Source of the DNA: Clostridium thermobutyricum DSM 4928
GTDB taxonomy: Bacteria; Bacillota; Clostridia; Clostridiales; Clostridiaceae
Direction of reading: 5' to 3'
DNA length: 64,000 nucleotides
NCBI RefSeq assembly: GCF_002050515.1
Contig: NZ_LTAY01000010.1
Span: forward strand, 29,110 to 93,109
The position numbers and the translations under genes were made by a program. The notes under the pieces were generated by a model that saw only the letters and a list, made by a program, of their open reading frames with translations, was not told the origin of the DNA and made no database searches. Below, piece after piece: positions 43,514 through 51,733 of the stretch. Within the stretch, counting starts at the first letter, position 1; every line of letters starts with the position of its first letter.

Positions 43514-43545
43514 AAAAACCACAGAAAAAACTGTGGTTTTTTTTT
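43513..43545. terminator. Bidirectional terminator
   Basis: The stem AAAAACCACAG pairs with CTGTGGTTTTT, with T9 on the plus strand and T7 on the minus strand, between convergent genes. Confidence 0.88.
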
Positions 43546-45034
43546 AATTAGGAATAGTTTCTGTAACTATTTCAGCATTAACGTATTCAGTTTCATCTTC
43601 GTCAGTGACAGGTTCACTTGATACTTGACTTTCTTCTTCATTTAAAGATAAACAATCATAGAAATTATCTTTTAACATAAATAAGAATAAGAATAATATA
43701 AACATATTTTTGCTACTATCAAATGTTTTTTTAGGTATTTCAAATTTATCTTTTTTAGGAGAGTAAGTGATTCCTTTTAAAATGATAGAAGCAATTCCAT
43801 TTTCCTCAGGACTAGTTAAATTTGGCATAGAGAAAAATGTTTCATCTAACATATCCTTAGAAAGAGTTGTAAATTTCTTATATCGCTCTTTGTCATCTAA
43901 AGTTGGAGCTTTTGGCCAACTAGTTATAATTCCAGAGTTTAATATATATTTTTTATAAATGTTTGAAATCATATTTTTATATTCTTTTGACTTGTCAGTT
44001 TTAGTTGAATATAAAACAATAGCTAAGAAATAAAATGTTATATCAAAAGAAGAATATTTTATTTCTTTTTTGTCAGTAAGCTTTTGGATTATATTTTCTT
44101 CTTCATTATAAAGAGATATAAGTTTTTCCATTATTTCATCACATTTTTCTTTAAACATAAATAATCCAGTATGTTCATAGGAATACATTAAATTAATTGC
44201 AAAAATACAGCAAGAATCAAATGAATTAACATAATAATCTTTTTCATTAAACTTATTTGTTAAAAACTCACATAAATCAGTTATTAAAGGAATTATAGTT
44301 TGATTATTAGAGTATGAAAAGAAAATATTAAAAGCTATTAAAGTTTTACAACCTTCATCAAATGATAAATCATATAAAGCATCTTTATAGTCAATAAACA
44401 TTTGCAATATTTGATTTGAAAAGTTTTCGTAATCTTTTTTAGTTTCATCATCTGAAGTAACCAATGAATGCATATAATAAGCAGTCATCATAAATGCTTG
44501 GTCACTAAAAACAAATTTTCTATCTTTATCTATTAAATTTGCATCTTTATTACTAGTTGAAAAAATATTTTTTTTCGTAACAAAAATACCTTCATTATTT
44601 CTAAGATTGTTATAATAGAATTCTAATTGTTCTTTAGATATGTTTTTAAAGAATTTATCTAAAGCTTTCTCATTTGAGTCATCACTAAATCTTGAATAAT
44701 AATCTGAAAGCTCTAATAGTGACATAGTCATTAAAGCATTAGTTGAAGGATTTATTTCTCTTTTAAAAGAAGAAGAATCAAATCCTTGAGAAGCTTTATT
44801 GTGTATAAAAACTGGTGAAGCTTTTTTATAGATACATAAAAGTGGAGAATACTTTTGTATGCCTAATTTTTCTAAAGAAGAATCTTTTTTTGAATTTCTA
44901 AGAGGAGATATACATCCACATCTAGAATTTAAAACAAGACTTTTTATTGATTCTTTAGAAAAATGAAAAAGCTGTCCACAGATTTCTTCTTGGGATAGAC
45001 TATTCATTCTAAAAAATGGTCCTATATATTTCAA
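43544..45034 (-). CDS. Uncharacterised 496-aa protein
   Basis: I do not recognise this protein. It has no signal peptide and is rich in Phe, Tyr, Ser and Lys. Repeated helix pairs over residues 90-380 look like an alpha/alpha-toroid or other helical-repeat fold. A hydrophobic stretch near the C-terminus (NMFILFLFLFMLKDNFYDCL, about 440-460) may be a membrane anchor before an acidic tail. An N-terminal cluster SRCGCISPLRNSKKD holds two Cys. The start is TTG 45034, 8 nt after GAGGTG. It is monocistronic and convergent with the orphan binding protein. Confidence 0.6.
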   Translation of the reverse strand: MKYIGPFFRMNSLSQEEICGQLFHFSKESIKSLVLNSRCGCISPLRNSKKDSSLEKLGIQKYSPLLCIYKKASPVFIHNKASQGFDSSSFKREINPSTNALMTMSLLELSDYYSRFSDDSNEKALDKFFKNISKEQLEFYYNNLRNNEGIFVTKKNIFSTSNKDANLIDKDRKFVFSDQAFMMTAYYMHSLVTSDDETKKDYENFSNQILQMFIDYKDALYDLSFDEGCKTLIAFNIFFSYSNNQTIIPLITDLCEFLTNKFNEKDYYVNSFDSCCIFAINLMYSYEHTGLFMFKEKCDEIMEKLISLYNEEENIIQKLTDKKEIKYSSFDITFYFLAIVLYSTKTDKSKEYKNMISNIYKKYILNSGIITSWPKAPTLDDKERYKKFTTLSKDMLDETFFSMPNLTSPEENGIASIILKGITYSPKKDKFEIPKKTFDSSKNMFILFLFLFMLKDNFYDCLSLNEEESQVSSEPVTDEDETEYVNAEIVTETIPN

Positions 45035-45219
45035 AACATTTCACCTCGTATATAATTCTCATATTAATAATATGAAATAAAATTTCAAAATGTGAATTAA
45101 TTTAAAAAATAATTAGTGTTAAATTATAGGAGATATATACATAATCTTTTGTAGAAGTGATATCATATAAGATATTAGGCAGAAAATAATAAAAGATATA
45201 GATTAGGATGGTGAATTTA

Positions 45220-45963
45220 GTGCGAATTGATGGAAGAAAAAATGAGCAAATAAGAAATGTAAAAGTAACTAGAGGATACACTAAGTATGCTGAAGGTTCT
45301 GTATATATAGAAGTTGGAGATACAAAGGTATTATGTAATGTATCAATAGAAGATAAAGTCCCACCATTTTTAAAAGGAAAAGGTGAAGGATGGATAACAG
45401 CAGAATATAATATGCTTCCAAGATCTACAGGAGTAAGAAAAGTAAGAGATATTGCAAGACTTAAAATAGATGGAAGAACAATGGAAATACAAAGACTTAT
45501 AGGAAGAGCTTTAAGATCAGTAGTAAATTTAAAAGCTTTAGGAGAAAAAACATTATGGGTTGACTGTGATGTAATACAAGCAGATGGAGGAACAAGAACT
45601 ACTTCAATTTCAGGAGCTTTTATAGCATTAGTTGATGCAGTAAATAAGATTCACAAAGAAAAACCATTTAAAGTTTATCCAATAAGAAATTTTGTTGCAG
45701 CAACAAGTGTAGGAATAGTTAATGATGAAAAAGTTATTGATCTATGTTATGAAGAAGATTCAACAGCAAAAGTTGATATGAATATAATTGGAACTGAAGA
45801 TGGTGAATTTGTTGAAATTCAAGGAACTGGAGAAGAAAGTCCAATGACAAGACAAGAACTAAATGAACTTTTAGATTTAGGAGAAAAAGGATTAAAGCAA
45901 ATGATTACTATACAAAAAAATGCATTAAAGATGGATGCATTATGGATAGGAACAGGAGAGTAG
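45220..45963 (+). CDS. rph: Ribonuclease PH
   Basis: RNase PH is the phosphorolytic 3'-5' exoribonuclease that trims tRNA 3' ends; it forms a hexamer. Family blocks seen are [33 protein letters not shown] near 60, [15 protein letters not shown], and [20 protein letters not shown] near 115. GTG 45220 gives MRIDGRKN, the usual N-terminus, and has GGTGA 5 nt upstream; the ATG at 45208 lies too near AGG. It is followed after 2 nt by rdgB and then yfcE, a gene order common in Firmicutes. It precedes a tRNA array by 1.6 kb. Confidence 0.95.
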   Translation: MRIDGRKNEQIRNVKVTRGYTKYAEGSVYIEVGDTKVLCNVSIEDKVPPFLKGKGEGWITAEYNMLPRSTGVRKVRDIARLKIDGRTMEIQRLIGRALRSVVNLKALGEKTLWVDCDVIQADGGTRTTSISGAFIALVDAVNKIHKEKPFKVYPIRNFVAATSVGIVNDEKVIDLCYEEDSTAKVDMNIIGTEDGEFVEIQGTGEESPMTRQELNELLDLGEKGLKQMITIQKNALKMDALWIGTGE

Positions 45964-45965
45964 TA

Positions 45966-46577
45966 ATGAAAAAATTAATATTAGCTAGTAATAATAAAAA
46001 AAAGATAGAAGAAATAAAAGGAATATTAGAAGATTTAAATTTAGAGGTTAAATCTTTAAAAGATGAAGGTATAAATATAGAAGTAGAAGAAGATGGGAAG
46101 ACATTTAAAGAAAATTCATTCAAAAAAGCAAATGAAATAAAGGAATACTTATTAAAAAAAGGTGAAAAAGATTTTATAGTAATGGCTGATGATTCAGGAT
46201 TAGAAGTAGATTATTTAAATGGAGAACCAGGAGTATATTCAGCAAGATATGCAGGAGAGCATGGAAATGATGATAAAAATAATAAAAAGCTTTTAAAAGT
46301 ACTAGAAGGAGTAGAAGACAAAGATAGGGGAGCAAGATTTGTTTGTCATATAACATTAATAAATGATTTAGGTAAATCCACAGATTTTGCGGGAACAGTA
46401 AATGGAAGAATAATAAAAGCGTTAAATGGGAAAGGTGGATTTGGATATGATCCATTATTTTTTAACGAAGAAATAAATAAAACTTTTGGAGAAGCTACTA
46501 AAGAAGAAAAAAATAAGGTAAGTCATAGAGGAAAAGCTTTAAAAATATTAAAAGAAGAAATACAAAAAGTTTTGTAA
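45966..46577 (+). CDS. rdgB: XTP/dITP pyrophosphatase (RdgB/HAM1)
   Basis: This enzyme hydrolyses non-canonical purine nucleoside triphosphates such as dITP and XTP to monophosphates. The 203-aa protein has the family start KKLILASNNKKKIEEIKGIL, the acidic DDSGLEVDYLNGEPGVYSAR site near 75 and GKGGFGYDPLFF near 155. ATG 45966 follows GGAGAG; a longer reading from 45942 would run into rph without a ribosome site. Confidence 0.94.
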   Translation: MKKLILASNNKKKIEEIKGILEDLNLEVKSLKDEGINIEVEEDGKTFKENSFKKANEIKEYLLKKGEKDFIVMADDSGLEVDYLNGEPGVYSARYAGEHGNDDKNNKKLLKVLEGVEDKDRGARFVCHITLINDLGKSTDFAGTVNGRIIKALNGKGGFGYDPLFFNEEINKTFGEATKEEKNKVSHRGKALKILKEEIQKVL

Positions 46578-46597
46578 GAGGTAGAGGAGGTGAATAA

Positions 46598-46621
46598 CCT
46601 TAAAGTAAATATACTTTAAGG
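46598..46621 (+). promoter_or_regulatory. Hairpin between a strong Shine-Dalgarno and the yfcE start
   Basis: A perfect 10-bp stem, CCTTAAAGTA and TACTTTAAGG with loop AATA, lies between GAGGAGGTGA at about 46584-46593 and GGGAAAGG just before the ATG at 46628. Folding would bring the near-perfect ribosome site close to the start codon. Confidence 0.6.
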
Positions 46622-46627
46622 GAAAGG

Positions 46628-47107
46628 ATGTTAATAGGAGTAGTTAGTGATACACATTGTATAAATAAATACATACAATTAGCAGTAGAGAAAATAAAGA
46701 ATGTAGATATATTAATACATTTAGGGGATAATTCTAGTGATATAGAACAATTTAAAAAGGTTTTTAATGGAGAAATATATGTTGTAGATGGAAATTGTGA
46801 TTATAGAGGAGAATACCCTAAAGAATTAATTATAGATGTGAATAGTAAAAAAATATTTTTAACTCATGGAGATCTCTATGGAGTTAAGAGTGGATTAAAT
46901 AATATATTCTATAAGGGTAAAGAATTAGGAGCAGATATAGTTTTATATGGACATAGCCACATAGAGGGTATAGAAAGAGTAGAGGATATACTTATAATGA
47001 ACCCAGGTAGTACATCTATTCCAAAAGGGAAAGGTCATTCAATTGGCTTTATAGAAATAGATGATAGTGGAAATATAGATGCTAAAATTGAATACCTGTT
47101 GAAATAA
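46628..47107 (+). CDS. yfcE: YfcE/MJ0936-type metallophosphoesterase
   Basis: This 159-aa calcineurin-like phosphodiesterase has the full set of two-metal ligands: DTH (residues 8-10), LGDNSSD near 32, GNCD near 56, THGD near 80 and GHSH near 105. YfcE-type enzymes hydrolyse phosphodiesters in vitro; the natural substrate is unknown. It is the third gene of rph-rdgB-yfcE. Its unusual leader hairpin is listed separately. A terminator at 47195 ends the operon. Confidence 0.88.
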   Translation: MLIGVVSDTHCINKYIQLAVEKIKNVDILIHLGDNSSDIEQFKKVFNGEIYVVDGNCDYRGEYPKELIIDVNSKKIFLTHGDLYGVKSGLNNIFYKGKELGADIVLYGHSHIEGIERVEDILIMNPGSTSIPKGKGHSIGFIEIDDSGNIDAKIEYLLK

Positions 47108-47194
47108 AATAACGCACAATAATTATATATATTAAAATAAAGTTTATTAGTAAAATTAAAGTTTATTAGTAAAATGAAAATTAAATAATAGATA

Positions 47195-47243
47195 AAAAGT
47201 CTCTAATAAAAAAATTATTATTTTTTATTAGAGACTTTTATTT
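47195..47243 (+). terminator. Terminator of rph-rdgB-yfcE
   Basis: A 19-bp stem (AAAAGTCTCTAATAAAAAA and its complement) is followed by a T-rich stretch. Confidence 0.88.
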
Positions 47244-47496
47244 AAATAAAATAAATCAAAAAATAGATTCATTTAGAATAGAATTGAGTATTAATTAATT
47301 TGTTATGTAGTTTATTTTTATGAAAATTTTCAATAAATACAGAATAAATTAAAAGTATATATAATATAGAATAAAAGTAGTGTTAATAAATTAATAAATA
47401 ATGACAATGTATTATGATTAAATTGTTAAAAAGAAAAGTTGAAGAGTGATAAAGAGTAAAACAAAATAAAAAATATAAAAAAATACAAAAAAACTA
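47244..47496. other. AT-rich spacer before the tRNA array
   Basis: No ORF or stable structure is seen. The tRNA promoter lies at its right edge. Confidence 0.5.
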
Positions 47497-47525
47497 TTGA
47501 CTCTTATCAAATGATAATGTAGAAT
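47497..47525 (+). promoter_or_regulatory. Promoter of the tRNA array
   Basis: TTGACT at 47497-47502, 17-bp spacer, TAGAAT at 47520-47525, followed about 40 nt later by the first tRNA. Confidence 0.8.
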
Positions 47526-47564
47526 AGTCCTTGTCGTTGAGGGAACGAAACGATGAAATGAAAA

Positions 47565-47640
47565 CGGGGTGTGGCGCAGATGGTAGCGCGCATGGTTTGG
47601 GACCATGAGGTCGCAGGTTCGAGACCTGTCACCCCGACCA
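47565..47640 (+). tRNA. tRNA-Pro (TGG), copy 1
   Basis: The acceptor CGGGGTG pairs with CACCCCG, the anticodon loop is TTTGGGA, and CCA is encoded. Confidence 0.96.
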
Positions 47641-47668
47641 TTTAAATTAACTTCTTTTAAAAAAGAGG

Positions 47669-47696
47669 TTGACAAAAAAATAAAAGGTTGTATAAT
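47669..47696 (+). promoter_or_regulatory. Internal promoter of the tRNA array
   Basis: TTGACA at 47669-47674, 16-bp spacer, TATAAT at 47691-47696. It would drive the tRNA genes after the first tRNA-Pro. Confidence 0.8.
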
Positions 47697-47738
47697 TAAT
47701 AAGGCAGACAACTTCAAATGATATTGTTAAAGACATGT

Positions 47739-47812
47739 GCGGGTATCGTATATCGGTAATACTCCAGCCTTCCAAGCTGGAAAGGTGGGTTCGATTCCCA
47801 CTACCCGCTCCA
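47739..47812 (+). tRNA. tRNA-Gly (TCC), copy 1
   Basis: The acceptor GCGGGTA pairs with TACCCGC, the anticodon loop is CTTCCAA, and CCA is encoded. Five near-identical copies occur in the array. Confidence 0.96.
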
Positions 47813-47857
47813 TATCAATTTAATATTGATAAGACAATATACTTAACAGAATAATAT

Positions 47858-47931
47858 GCGGGTATCGTATATCGGTAATACTCCAGCCTTCCAAGCTGGA
47901 AAGGTGGGTTCGATTCCCACTACCCGCTCCA
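47858..47931 (+). tRNA. tRNA-Gly (TCC), copy 2
   Basis: Same sequence as copy 1, CCA encoded. Confidence 0.96.
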
Positions 47932-47934
47932 CAC

Positions 47935-48011
<77 letters not shown>

Positions 48012-48014
48012 TTT

Positions 48015-48090
48015 CGGGGTGTGGCGCAGATGGTAGCGCGCATGGTTTGGGACCATGAGGTCGCAGGTTCGAGACCTGTCACCCCGACCA
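48015..48090 (+). tRNA. tRNA-Pro (TGG), copy 2
   Basis: Same sequence as the first tRNA-Pro, CCA encoded. Confidence 0.96.
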
Positions 48091-48110
48091 TTTAAAAATA
48101 AATATAATAT

Positions 48111-48184
48111 GCGGGTATCGTATATCGGTAATACTCCAGCCTTCCAAGCTGGAAAGGTGGGTTCGATTCCCACTACCCGCTCCA
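48111..48184 (+). tRNA. tRNA-Gly (TCC), copy 3
   Basis: Same sequence as the other TCC glycine tRNAs, CCA encoded. Confidence 0.96.
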
Positions 48185-48187
48185 TAT

Positions 48188-48264
<77 letters not shown>

Positions 48265-48267
48265 TTT

Positions 48268-48344
48268 GGTGGACGTAGTTCAGTTGGTAGAGCGCCAGAT
48301 TGTGGTTCTGGTTGTCGTGGGTTCGAGTCCCATCGTCCACCCCA
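48268..48344 (+). tRNA. tRNA-His (GTG), copy 1
   Basis: The acceptor GTGGACG pairs with CGTCCAC. The extra G at -1 (48268) faces discriminator C, and the anticodon loop is TTGTGGT. CCA is encoded. It starts the first His-Gln-Lys-Leu block. Confidence 0.95.
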
Positions 48345-48347
48345 TTT

Positions 48348-48422
48348 AGGGATATCGCCAAGCGGTAAGGCACCACACTTTGACTGTGGCACTCGTAGGT
48401 TCAAATCCTGCTATCCCTGCCA
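48348..48422 (+). tRNA. tRNA-Gln (TTG), copy 1
   Basis: The acceptor AGGGATA pairs with TATCCCT, the anticodon loop is CTTTGAC, the discriminator is G, and CCA is encoded. Confidence 0.95.
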
Positions 48423-48427
48423 AATAT

Positions 48428-48503
48428 GGTTCACTAGCTCAGTCGGTAGAGCACATGACTTTTAATCATGGTGTCCGGGGTTCGATTCCCCGGTGAGCCA
48501 CCA
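48428..48503 (+). tRNA. tRNA-Lys (TTT), copy 1
   Basis: The acceptor GGTTCAC pairs with GTGAGCC, the anticodon loop is CTTTTAA, and CCA is encoded. Confidence 0.96.
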
Positions 48504-48517
48504 TTAATTATGAATAT

Positions 48518-48601
48518 GCAGATGTGGCGGAATTGGCAGACGCACTAGACTTAGGATCTAGCGCCTTTGGCGTGGGGGTTCGACTCCCTTCATCTGCACC
48601 A
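48518..48601 (+). tRNA. tRNA-Leu (TAG), copy 1
   Basis: A long-variable-arm tRNA of 84 nt with anticodon loop CTTAGGA and CCA encoded. Confidence 0.95.
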
Positions 48602-48634
48602 TAATTAATCTTTAATAAAATTAAAAGAAAATAT

Positions 48635-48709
48635 GCAAAAGTGGCTCAATGGTAGAGCGCCACCTTGCCAAGGTGGACGTTGCGGGTTCGAGTCCCGTCT
48701 TTTGCTCCA
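48635..48709 (+). tRNA. tRNA-Gly (GCC)
   Basis: The acceptor GCAAAAG pairs with the 3' strand CTTTTGC, the anticodon loop is TTGCCAA, and CCA is encoded. It is the only GCC glycine tRNA in the array. Confidence 0.95.
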
Positions 48710-48714
48710 AGTAT

Positions 48715-48788
48715 GCGGGTATCGTATATCGGTAATACTCCAGCCTTCCAAGCTGGAAAGGTGGGTTCGATTCCCACTACCCGCTCCA
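48715..48788 (+). tRNA. tRNA-Gly (TCC), copy 4
   Basis: Same sequence as the other TCC glycine tRNAs, CCA encoded. Confidence 0.96.
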
Positions 48789-48791
48789 CAC

Positions 48792-48868
<77 letters not shown>

Positions 48869-48876
48869 TTTAATTG

Positions 48877-48952
48877 GTCTCGTTAGCTCAGTTGGTAGAG
48901 CACCTGACTCTTAATCAGGGTGTCTAGGGTTCGATCCCCTAACGAGGCACCA
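48877..48952 (+). tRNA. tRNA-Lys (CTT)
   Basis: The acceptor GTCTCGT pairs with ACGAGGC, the anticodon loop is CTCTTAA, and CCA is encoded. Confidence 0.95.
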
Positions 48953-48958
48953 AATCGA

Positions 48959-49035
48959 GGTGGACGTAGTTCAGTTGGTAGAGCGCCAGATTGTGGTTCT
49001 GGTTGTCGTGGGTTCGAGTCCCATCGTCCACCCCA
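48959..49035 (+). tRNA. tRNA-His (GTG), copy 2
   Basis: Same sequence as copy 1, with G at -1 and CCA encoded. It starts the second His-Gln-Lys-Leu block. Confidence 0.95.
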
Positions 49036-49038
49036 CTT

Positions 49039-49113
49039 AGGGATATCGCCAAGCGGTAAGGCACCACACTTTGACTGTGGCACTCGTAGGTTCAAATCCT
49101 GCTATCCCTGCCA
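49039..49113 (+). tRNA. tRNA-Gln (TTG), copy 2
   Basis: Same sequence as copy 1, CCA encoded. Confidence 0.95.
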
Positions 49114-49118
49114 AATAC

Positions 49119-49194
49119 GGTTCACTAGCTCAGTCGGTAGAGCACATGACTTTTAATCATGGTGTCCGGGGTTCGATTCCCCGGTGAGCCACCA
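49119..49194 (+). tRNA. tRNA-Lys (TTT), copy 2
   Basis: Same sequence as copy 1, CCA encoded. Confidence 0.96.
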
Positions 49195-49208
49195 TTAATT
49201 ATGAATAT

Positions 49209-49292
49209 GCAGATGTGGCGGAATTGGCAGACGCACTAGACTTAGGATCTAGCGCCTTTGGCGTGGGGGTTCGACTCCCTTCATCTGCACCA
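49209..49292 (+). tRNA. tRNA-Leu (TAG), copy 2
   Basis: Same sequence as copy 1, CCA encoded. Confidence 0.95.
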
Positions 49293-49311
49293 TAATTAAT
49301 CTTATAAATAT

Positions 49312-49385
49312 GCGGGTATCGTATATCGGTAATACTCCAGCCTTCCAAGCTGGAAAGGTGGGTTCGATTCCCACTACCCGCTCCA
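49312..49385 (+). tRNA. tRNA-Gly (TCC), copy 5
   Basis: Same sequence as the other TCC glycine tRNAs, CCA encoded. It is the last gene before the array terminator. Confidence 0.96.
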
Positions 49386-49387
49386 TT

Positions 49388-49420
49388 AAAACAACTTATA
49401 ATATGTAAGTTGTTTTTTTA
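49388..49420 (+). terminator. Terminator of the tRNA array
   Basis: The stem AAAACAACTTA pairs with TAAGTTGTTTT and is followed by T-rich sequence. Confidence 0.88.
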
Positions 49421-49540
49421 TTCGCTTTTTACTGTAAATAAAAGATAAATATTCACAAAAATTGAAAATTGTCCACAGAATACAATAAAAAAATGAAGTT
49501 TAATCACTAAAACTGTGGATAAATTTGTTTAATTCCATAA

Positions 49541-49617
49541 GCATCTATAGCTCAGCTGGATAGAGCGATGGACTTCGAATCCACAGGTCGTGAGTTCGAA
49601 TCTCACTAGATGTACCA
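49541..49617 (+). tRNA. tRNA-Arg (TCG), attachment site (attL)
   Basis: The acceptor GCATCTA pairs with TAGATGT (first pair G-U), the anticodon loop is CTTCGAA, and CCA is encoded. Its 3' half (49574-49617) recurs with a few differences at 57379-57422. It is therefore the integration site, and its present 3' end was probably supplied by the element. Confidence 0.95.
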
Positions 49618-49624
49618 ATACCAA

Positions 49625-49664
49625 GGGGTAAAGGAAGTAGGGTAATAAATTTACCCCTTTTTTT
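49625..49664 (+). terminator. Terminator after tRNA-Arg
   Basis: GGGGTAAA at 49625-49632 pairs with TTTACCCC at 49650-49657 and is followed by T7. The same bases also form part of the repeat at the element edge. Confidence 0.7.
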
Positions 49665-49675
49665 ACCCCTTATAG
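49651..49675 (+). repeat. 25-bp direct repeat, left copy
   Basis: This 25-bp sequence contains two TTTACCCC octamers separated by Ts, ending TTATAG, and is identical to 57259-57283. Its place next to both attachment sites fits arm-type integrase binding sites. Confidence 0.75.
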
Positions 49676-49719
49676 TTTTTTTATAGATATTTTTACAATA
49701 AATTTTGGTAAAATAATAA

Positions 49720-49753
49720 TAAAAAAGAGCGTTTAATTTTTTAATTAACGCTC
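49720..49753 (-). terminator. Terminator of the integrase gene
   Basis: GAGCGTTAATT pairs with AATTAAACGCTC on the minus strand and is followed by T6. The stem overlaps the last codons of int. Confidence 0.8.
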
Positions 49754-50913
49754 ATTGATAAATATAAATCATTCAATTTATTTGAAACAATTTCTTTAGT
49801 ATTAGAAAGAACGTGAGTATAAGTATCTAATGTGGTAGATATATTACTATGACCTAATAGTGTTTGAACAGTTTTAGGATTTTCTCCAAGTTCAAATAAT
49901 CTAGTTGCAAAAGTATGTCTTAGGTCATGAAATTTTCTAATTGGCAAATTATTTTTTTCTAATACTTTTTTAAATTTTTTTCTTACCATACTACTATCTA
50001 AATAATTACCATATGTATTACAAAATACAAGGTTATTATTATGATAAAGATTTGCGAGTAAAAGTCTATTTTTAGATTGATTTATTTTATATTCTTTTAA
50101 TTTATCTTTTAAAAATAAAGGAAGAGGAATAGTTCTAATACTATTAACTGTTTTAGGTGTTTGAACTGAAACAAATCCTTTTCCTCTTCCATTAGTATCT
50201 ACAGGAGCTATATACTTGACAGTTTTATTTATTGAAATGGTATTATTCTCGAAATCTATATCATTCCAAGTTAAAGCCAATAATTCTCCTTGCCTCATTC
50301 CAGTATTGAGGGCAGTGAGGAATAATATTTCTAAATCATTTCCTATTATAGAATTTATAAATTTATTTTGTTCATCTATTGTAAAAGGATTAATTTTATT
50401 TTTACTATTCAATTTATCTTCTTCTTTTTTAGTTGGTAATATTATAGCTTTTGTAAAGTCTTTAATAATTAAATTATTATTATAAGCATATCTAATGCTA
50501 GGAGCTATAATTTTATTTAATTGAGTAATAGTAGTTACTGAAATACCTTTTTTTATTAGTGAATTATAGTATTTTTGAATATCTGTTTGTGATATATCTT
50601 TAATTTTTAGTTTTGATAATTCACTATTTTTTATATAATTTCTATAAAGACCTTCATACCTTTCTTTGGTAGAAGGTTTTTTATTTATAAAATTTACTTC
50701 AAATAGCCAGTTTACAAAAAAATTCTCAAAACTTTCTTTTTCATCTTTTATATTATGGTCAAGTTCATAAGTAATATCTTTAATTTTCTTATTTAATTCT
50801 TTTACTGTGGTACCATATAAATCTTTGGGAGATTTTAAATTTTTATGTCTTAATCTAAAAAAGTAATATTCTTTATTATTAATTATTCTTTTTCTAAAAG
50901 TTGTTTTAGCCAT
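49741..50913 (-). CDS. int: Tyrosine recombinase (integrase)
   Basis: This 390-aa site-specific recombinase would insert and excise the element at tRNA-Arg. The N-terminal arm-binding region (about 1-60, RKRIINNKEYYFFRLRHKNL) is AP2-like, as in Tn916 and many Gram-positive phage integrases. A SAM-like core-binding domain (about 62-155) follows. The catalytic domain has all key residues: Arg208 (TGMRQGELL), His329 and Arg332 (HDLRHTF), a LLGHSN His near 355, and the nucleophile Tyr365 (DTYTHV). It ends 124 nt from the tRNA, the usual position, and is preceded by the repressor gene on the same strand. Confidence 0.95.
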   Translation of the reverse strand: MAKTTFRKRIINNKEYYFFRLRHKNLKSPKDLYGTTVKELNKKIKDITYELDHNIKDEKESFENFFVNWLFEVNFINKKPSTKERYEGLYRNYIKNSELSKLKIKDISQTDIQKYYNSLIKKGISVTTITQLNKIIAPSIRYAYNNNLIIKDFTKAIILPTKKEEDKLNSKNKINPFTIDEQNKFINSIIGNDLEILFLTALNTGMRQGELLALTWNDIDFENNTISINKTVKYIAPVDTNGRGKGFVSVQTPKTVNSIRTIPLPLFLKDKLKEYKINQSKNRLLLANLYHNNNLVFCNTYGNYLDSSMVRKKFKKVLEKNNLPIRKFHDLRHTFATRLFELGENPKTVQTLLGHSNISTTLDTYTHVLSNTKEIVSNKLNDLYLSMSVN

Positions 50914-50933
50914 TAATTACACCTTCTAACAAA

Positions 50934-51656
50934 TTAAAGTGATTTTTTATTATTTAATATTTTAAATACTTCAAATTCAAAAAAGTCAGCTATCTTATAA
51001 ATGATATCCTCTTTTTCTTCATCTGTAATGTTTTTTGTATCTATATTTTTAGAAGTTGAAGATATTATAAACTTTGATATATTATCAAATAAACATTTTG
51101 AATTTAAATGAGAATTACAAGAAAATTCGTTATTATTACTATTAATATTTTTAATGTCAATAGTTAATTGTTTATTATCTGGAATATTAAAAATTTCAAA
51201 ATCATTTAAAAGTGCTTCAGTGTTTCTTTTTCTAATAGCTTTAGATATGTCATTATTGTTTTTAACAAAGTCTTTAATACTATAAATAATAGATAAAGAG
51301 GATATTATGATTTGTAAATCTTCATCTGAAAAAACTTTATTAAATGTATCTAAATTGGGGTAAATAATATCTCTAATAGAGTTTAAATTTGTTAAGCTAT
51401 TTGTTTTAATCTGATTTATTAGCATATAAAGTACCTCAAGAGAATTAATACTATTTATTTTTTTTAATTCTTGAGAGGGGTTTTTATTGAATATATTAAA
51501 AATTTGTTCAAGAGTTTCTAGTTTAGGAACTCTTTTACCACGTTCATATTGCGAAATCGCTTGTTCTGTTAAATTTAATTTATCTGACAATTCTTTAATT
51601 GTCATATTAGATTGTTTTCTTAGATTGCGAATAGAATCACCGATAGTATTATACAA
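50934..51656 (-). CDS. XRE-family repressor (CI-like)
   Basis: This 240-aa protein has an N-terminal helix-turn-helix of the XRE class (about 5-60): GDSIRNLRKQSNMTIKELSD, LNLTEQAISQYERGKRVPKL. The C-terminal ~170 residues are of unknown fold; no Ser-Lys LexA-type autoprotease motif is evident. TTG 51656 is chosen because AGAGGTGA lies just upstream; an upstream TTG at 51689 lacks a site. It is transcribed divergently from the Cro-like gene, with a TATAAT-type -10 on the minus strand at 51676-51681. The likely operator is at 51740-51760. Confidence 0.82.
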   Translation of the reverse strand: MYNTIGDSIRNLRKQSNMTIKELSDKLNLTEQAISQYERGKRVPKLETLEQIFNIFNKNPSQELKKINSINSLEVLYMLINQIKTNSLTNLNSIRDIIYPNLDTFNKVFSDEDLQIIISSLSIIYSIKDFVKNNNDISKAIRKRNTEALLNDFEIFNIPDNKQLTIDIKNINSNNNEFSCNSHLNSKCLFDNISKFIISSTSKNIDTKNITDEEKEDIIYKIADFFEFEVFKILNNKKSL

Positions 51657-51733
51657 TTTAATCACCTCTATACTTATTATACATAACAAAAGAATTATTT
51701 AAACAGTAAATGTTAAAATTTTAGATAAAAATG

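Noticed and set aside
47669..47674. Array promoter at 47669 as the end of the element or a separate operon with protein genes
   Set aside because: No ORF with a ribosome site follows; the first feature downstream is a tRNA-Gly, so it is simply an internal tRNA promoter.
49469..49522. DnaA boxes as a chromosomal origin
   Set aside because: Only two boxes, no DnaA-trio or AT-rich unwinding cluster, and no dnaA-dnaN-rnpA context.
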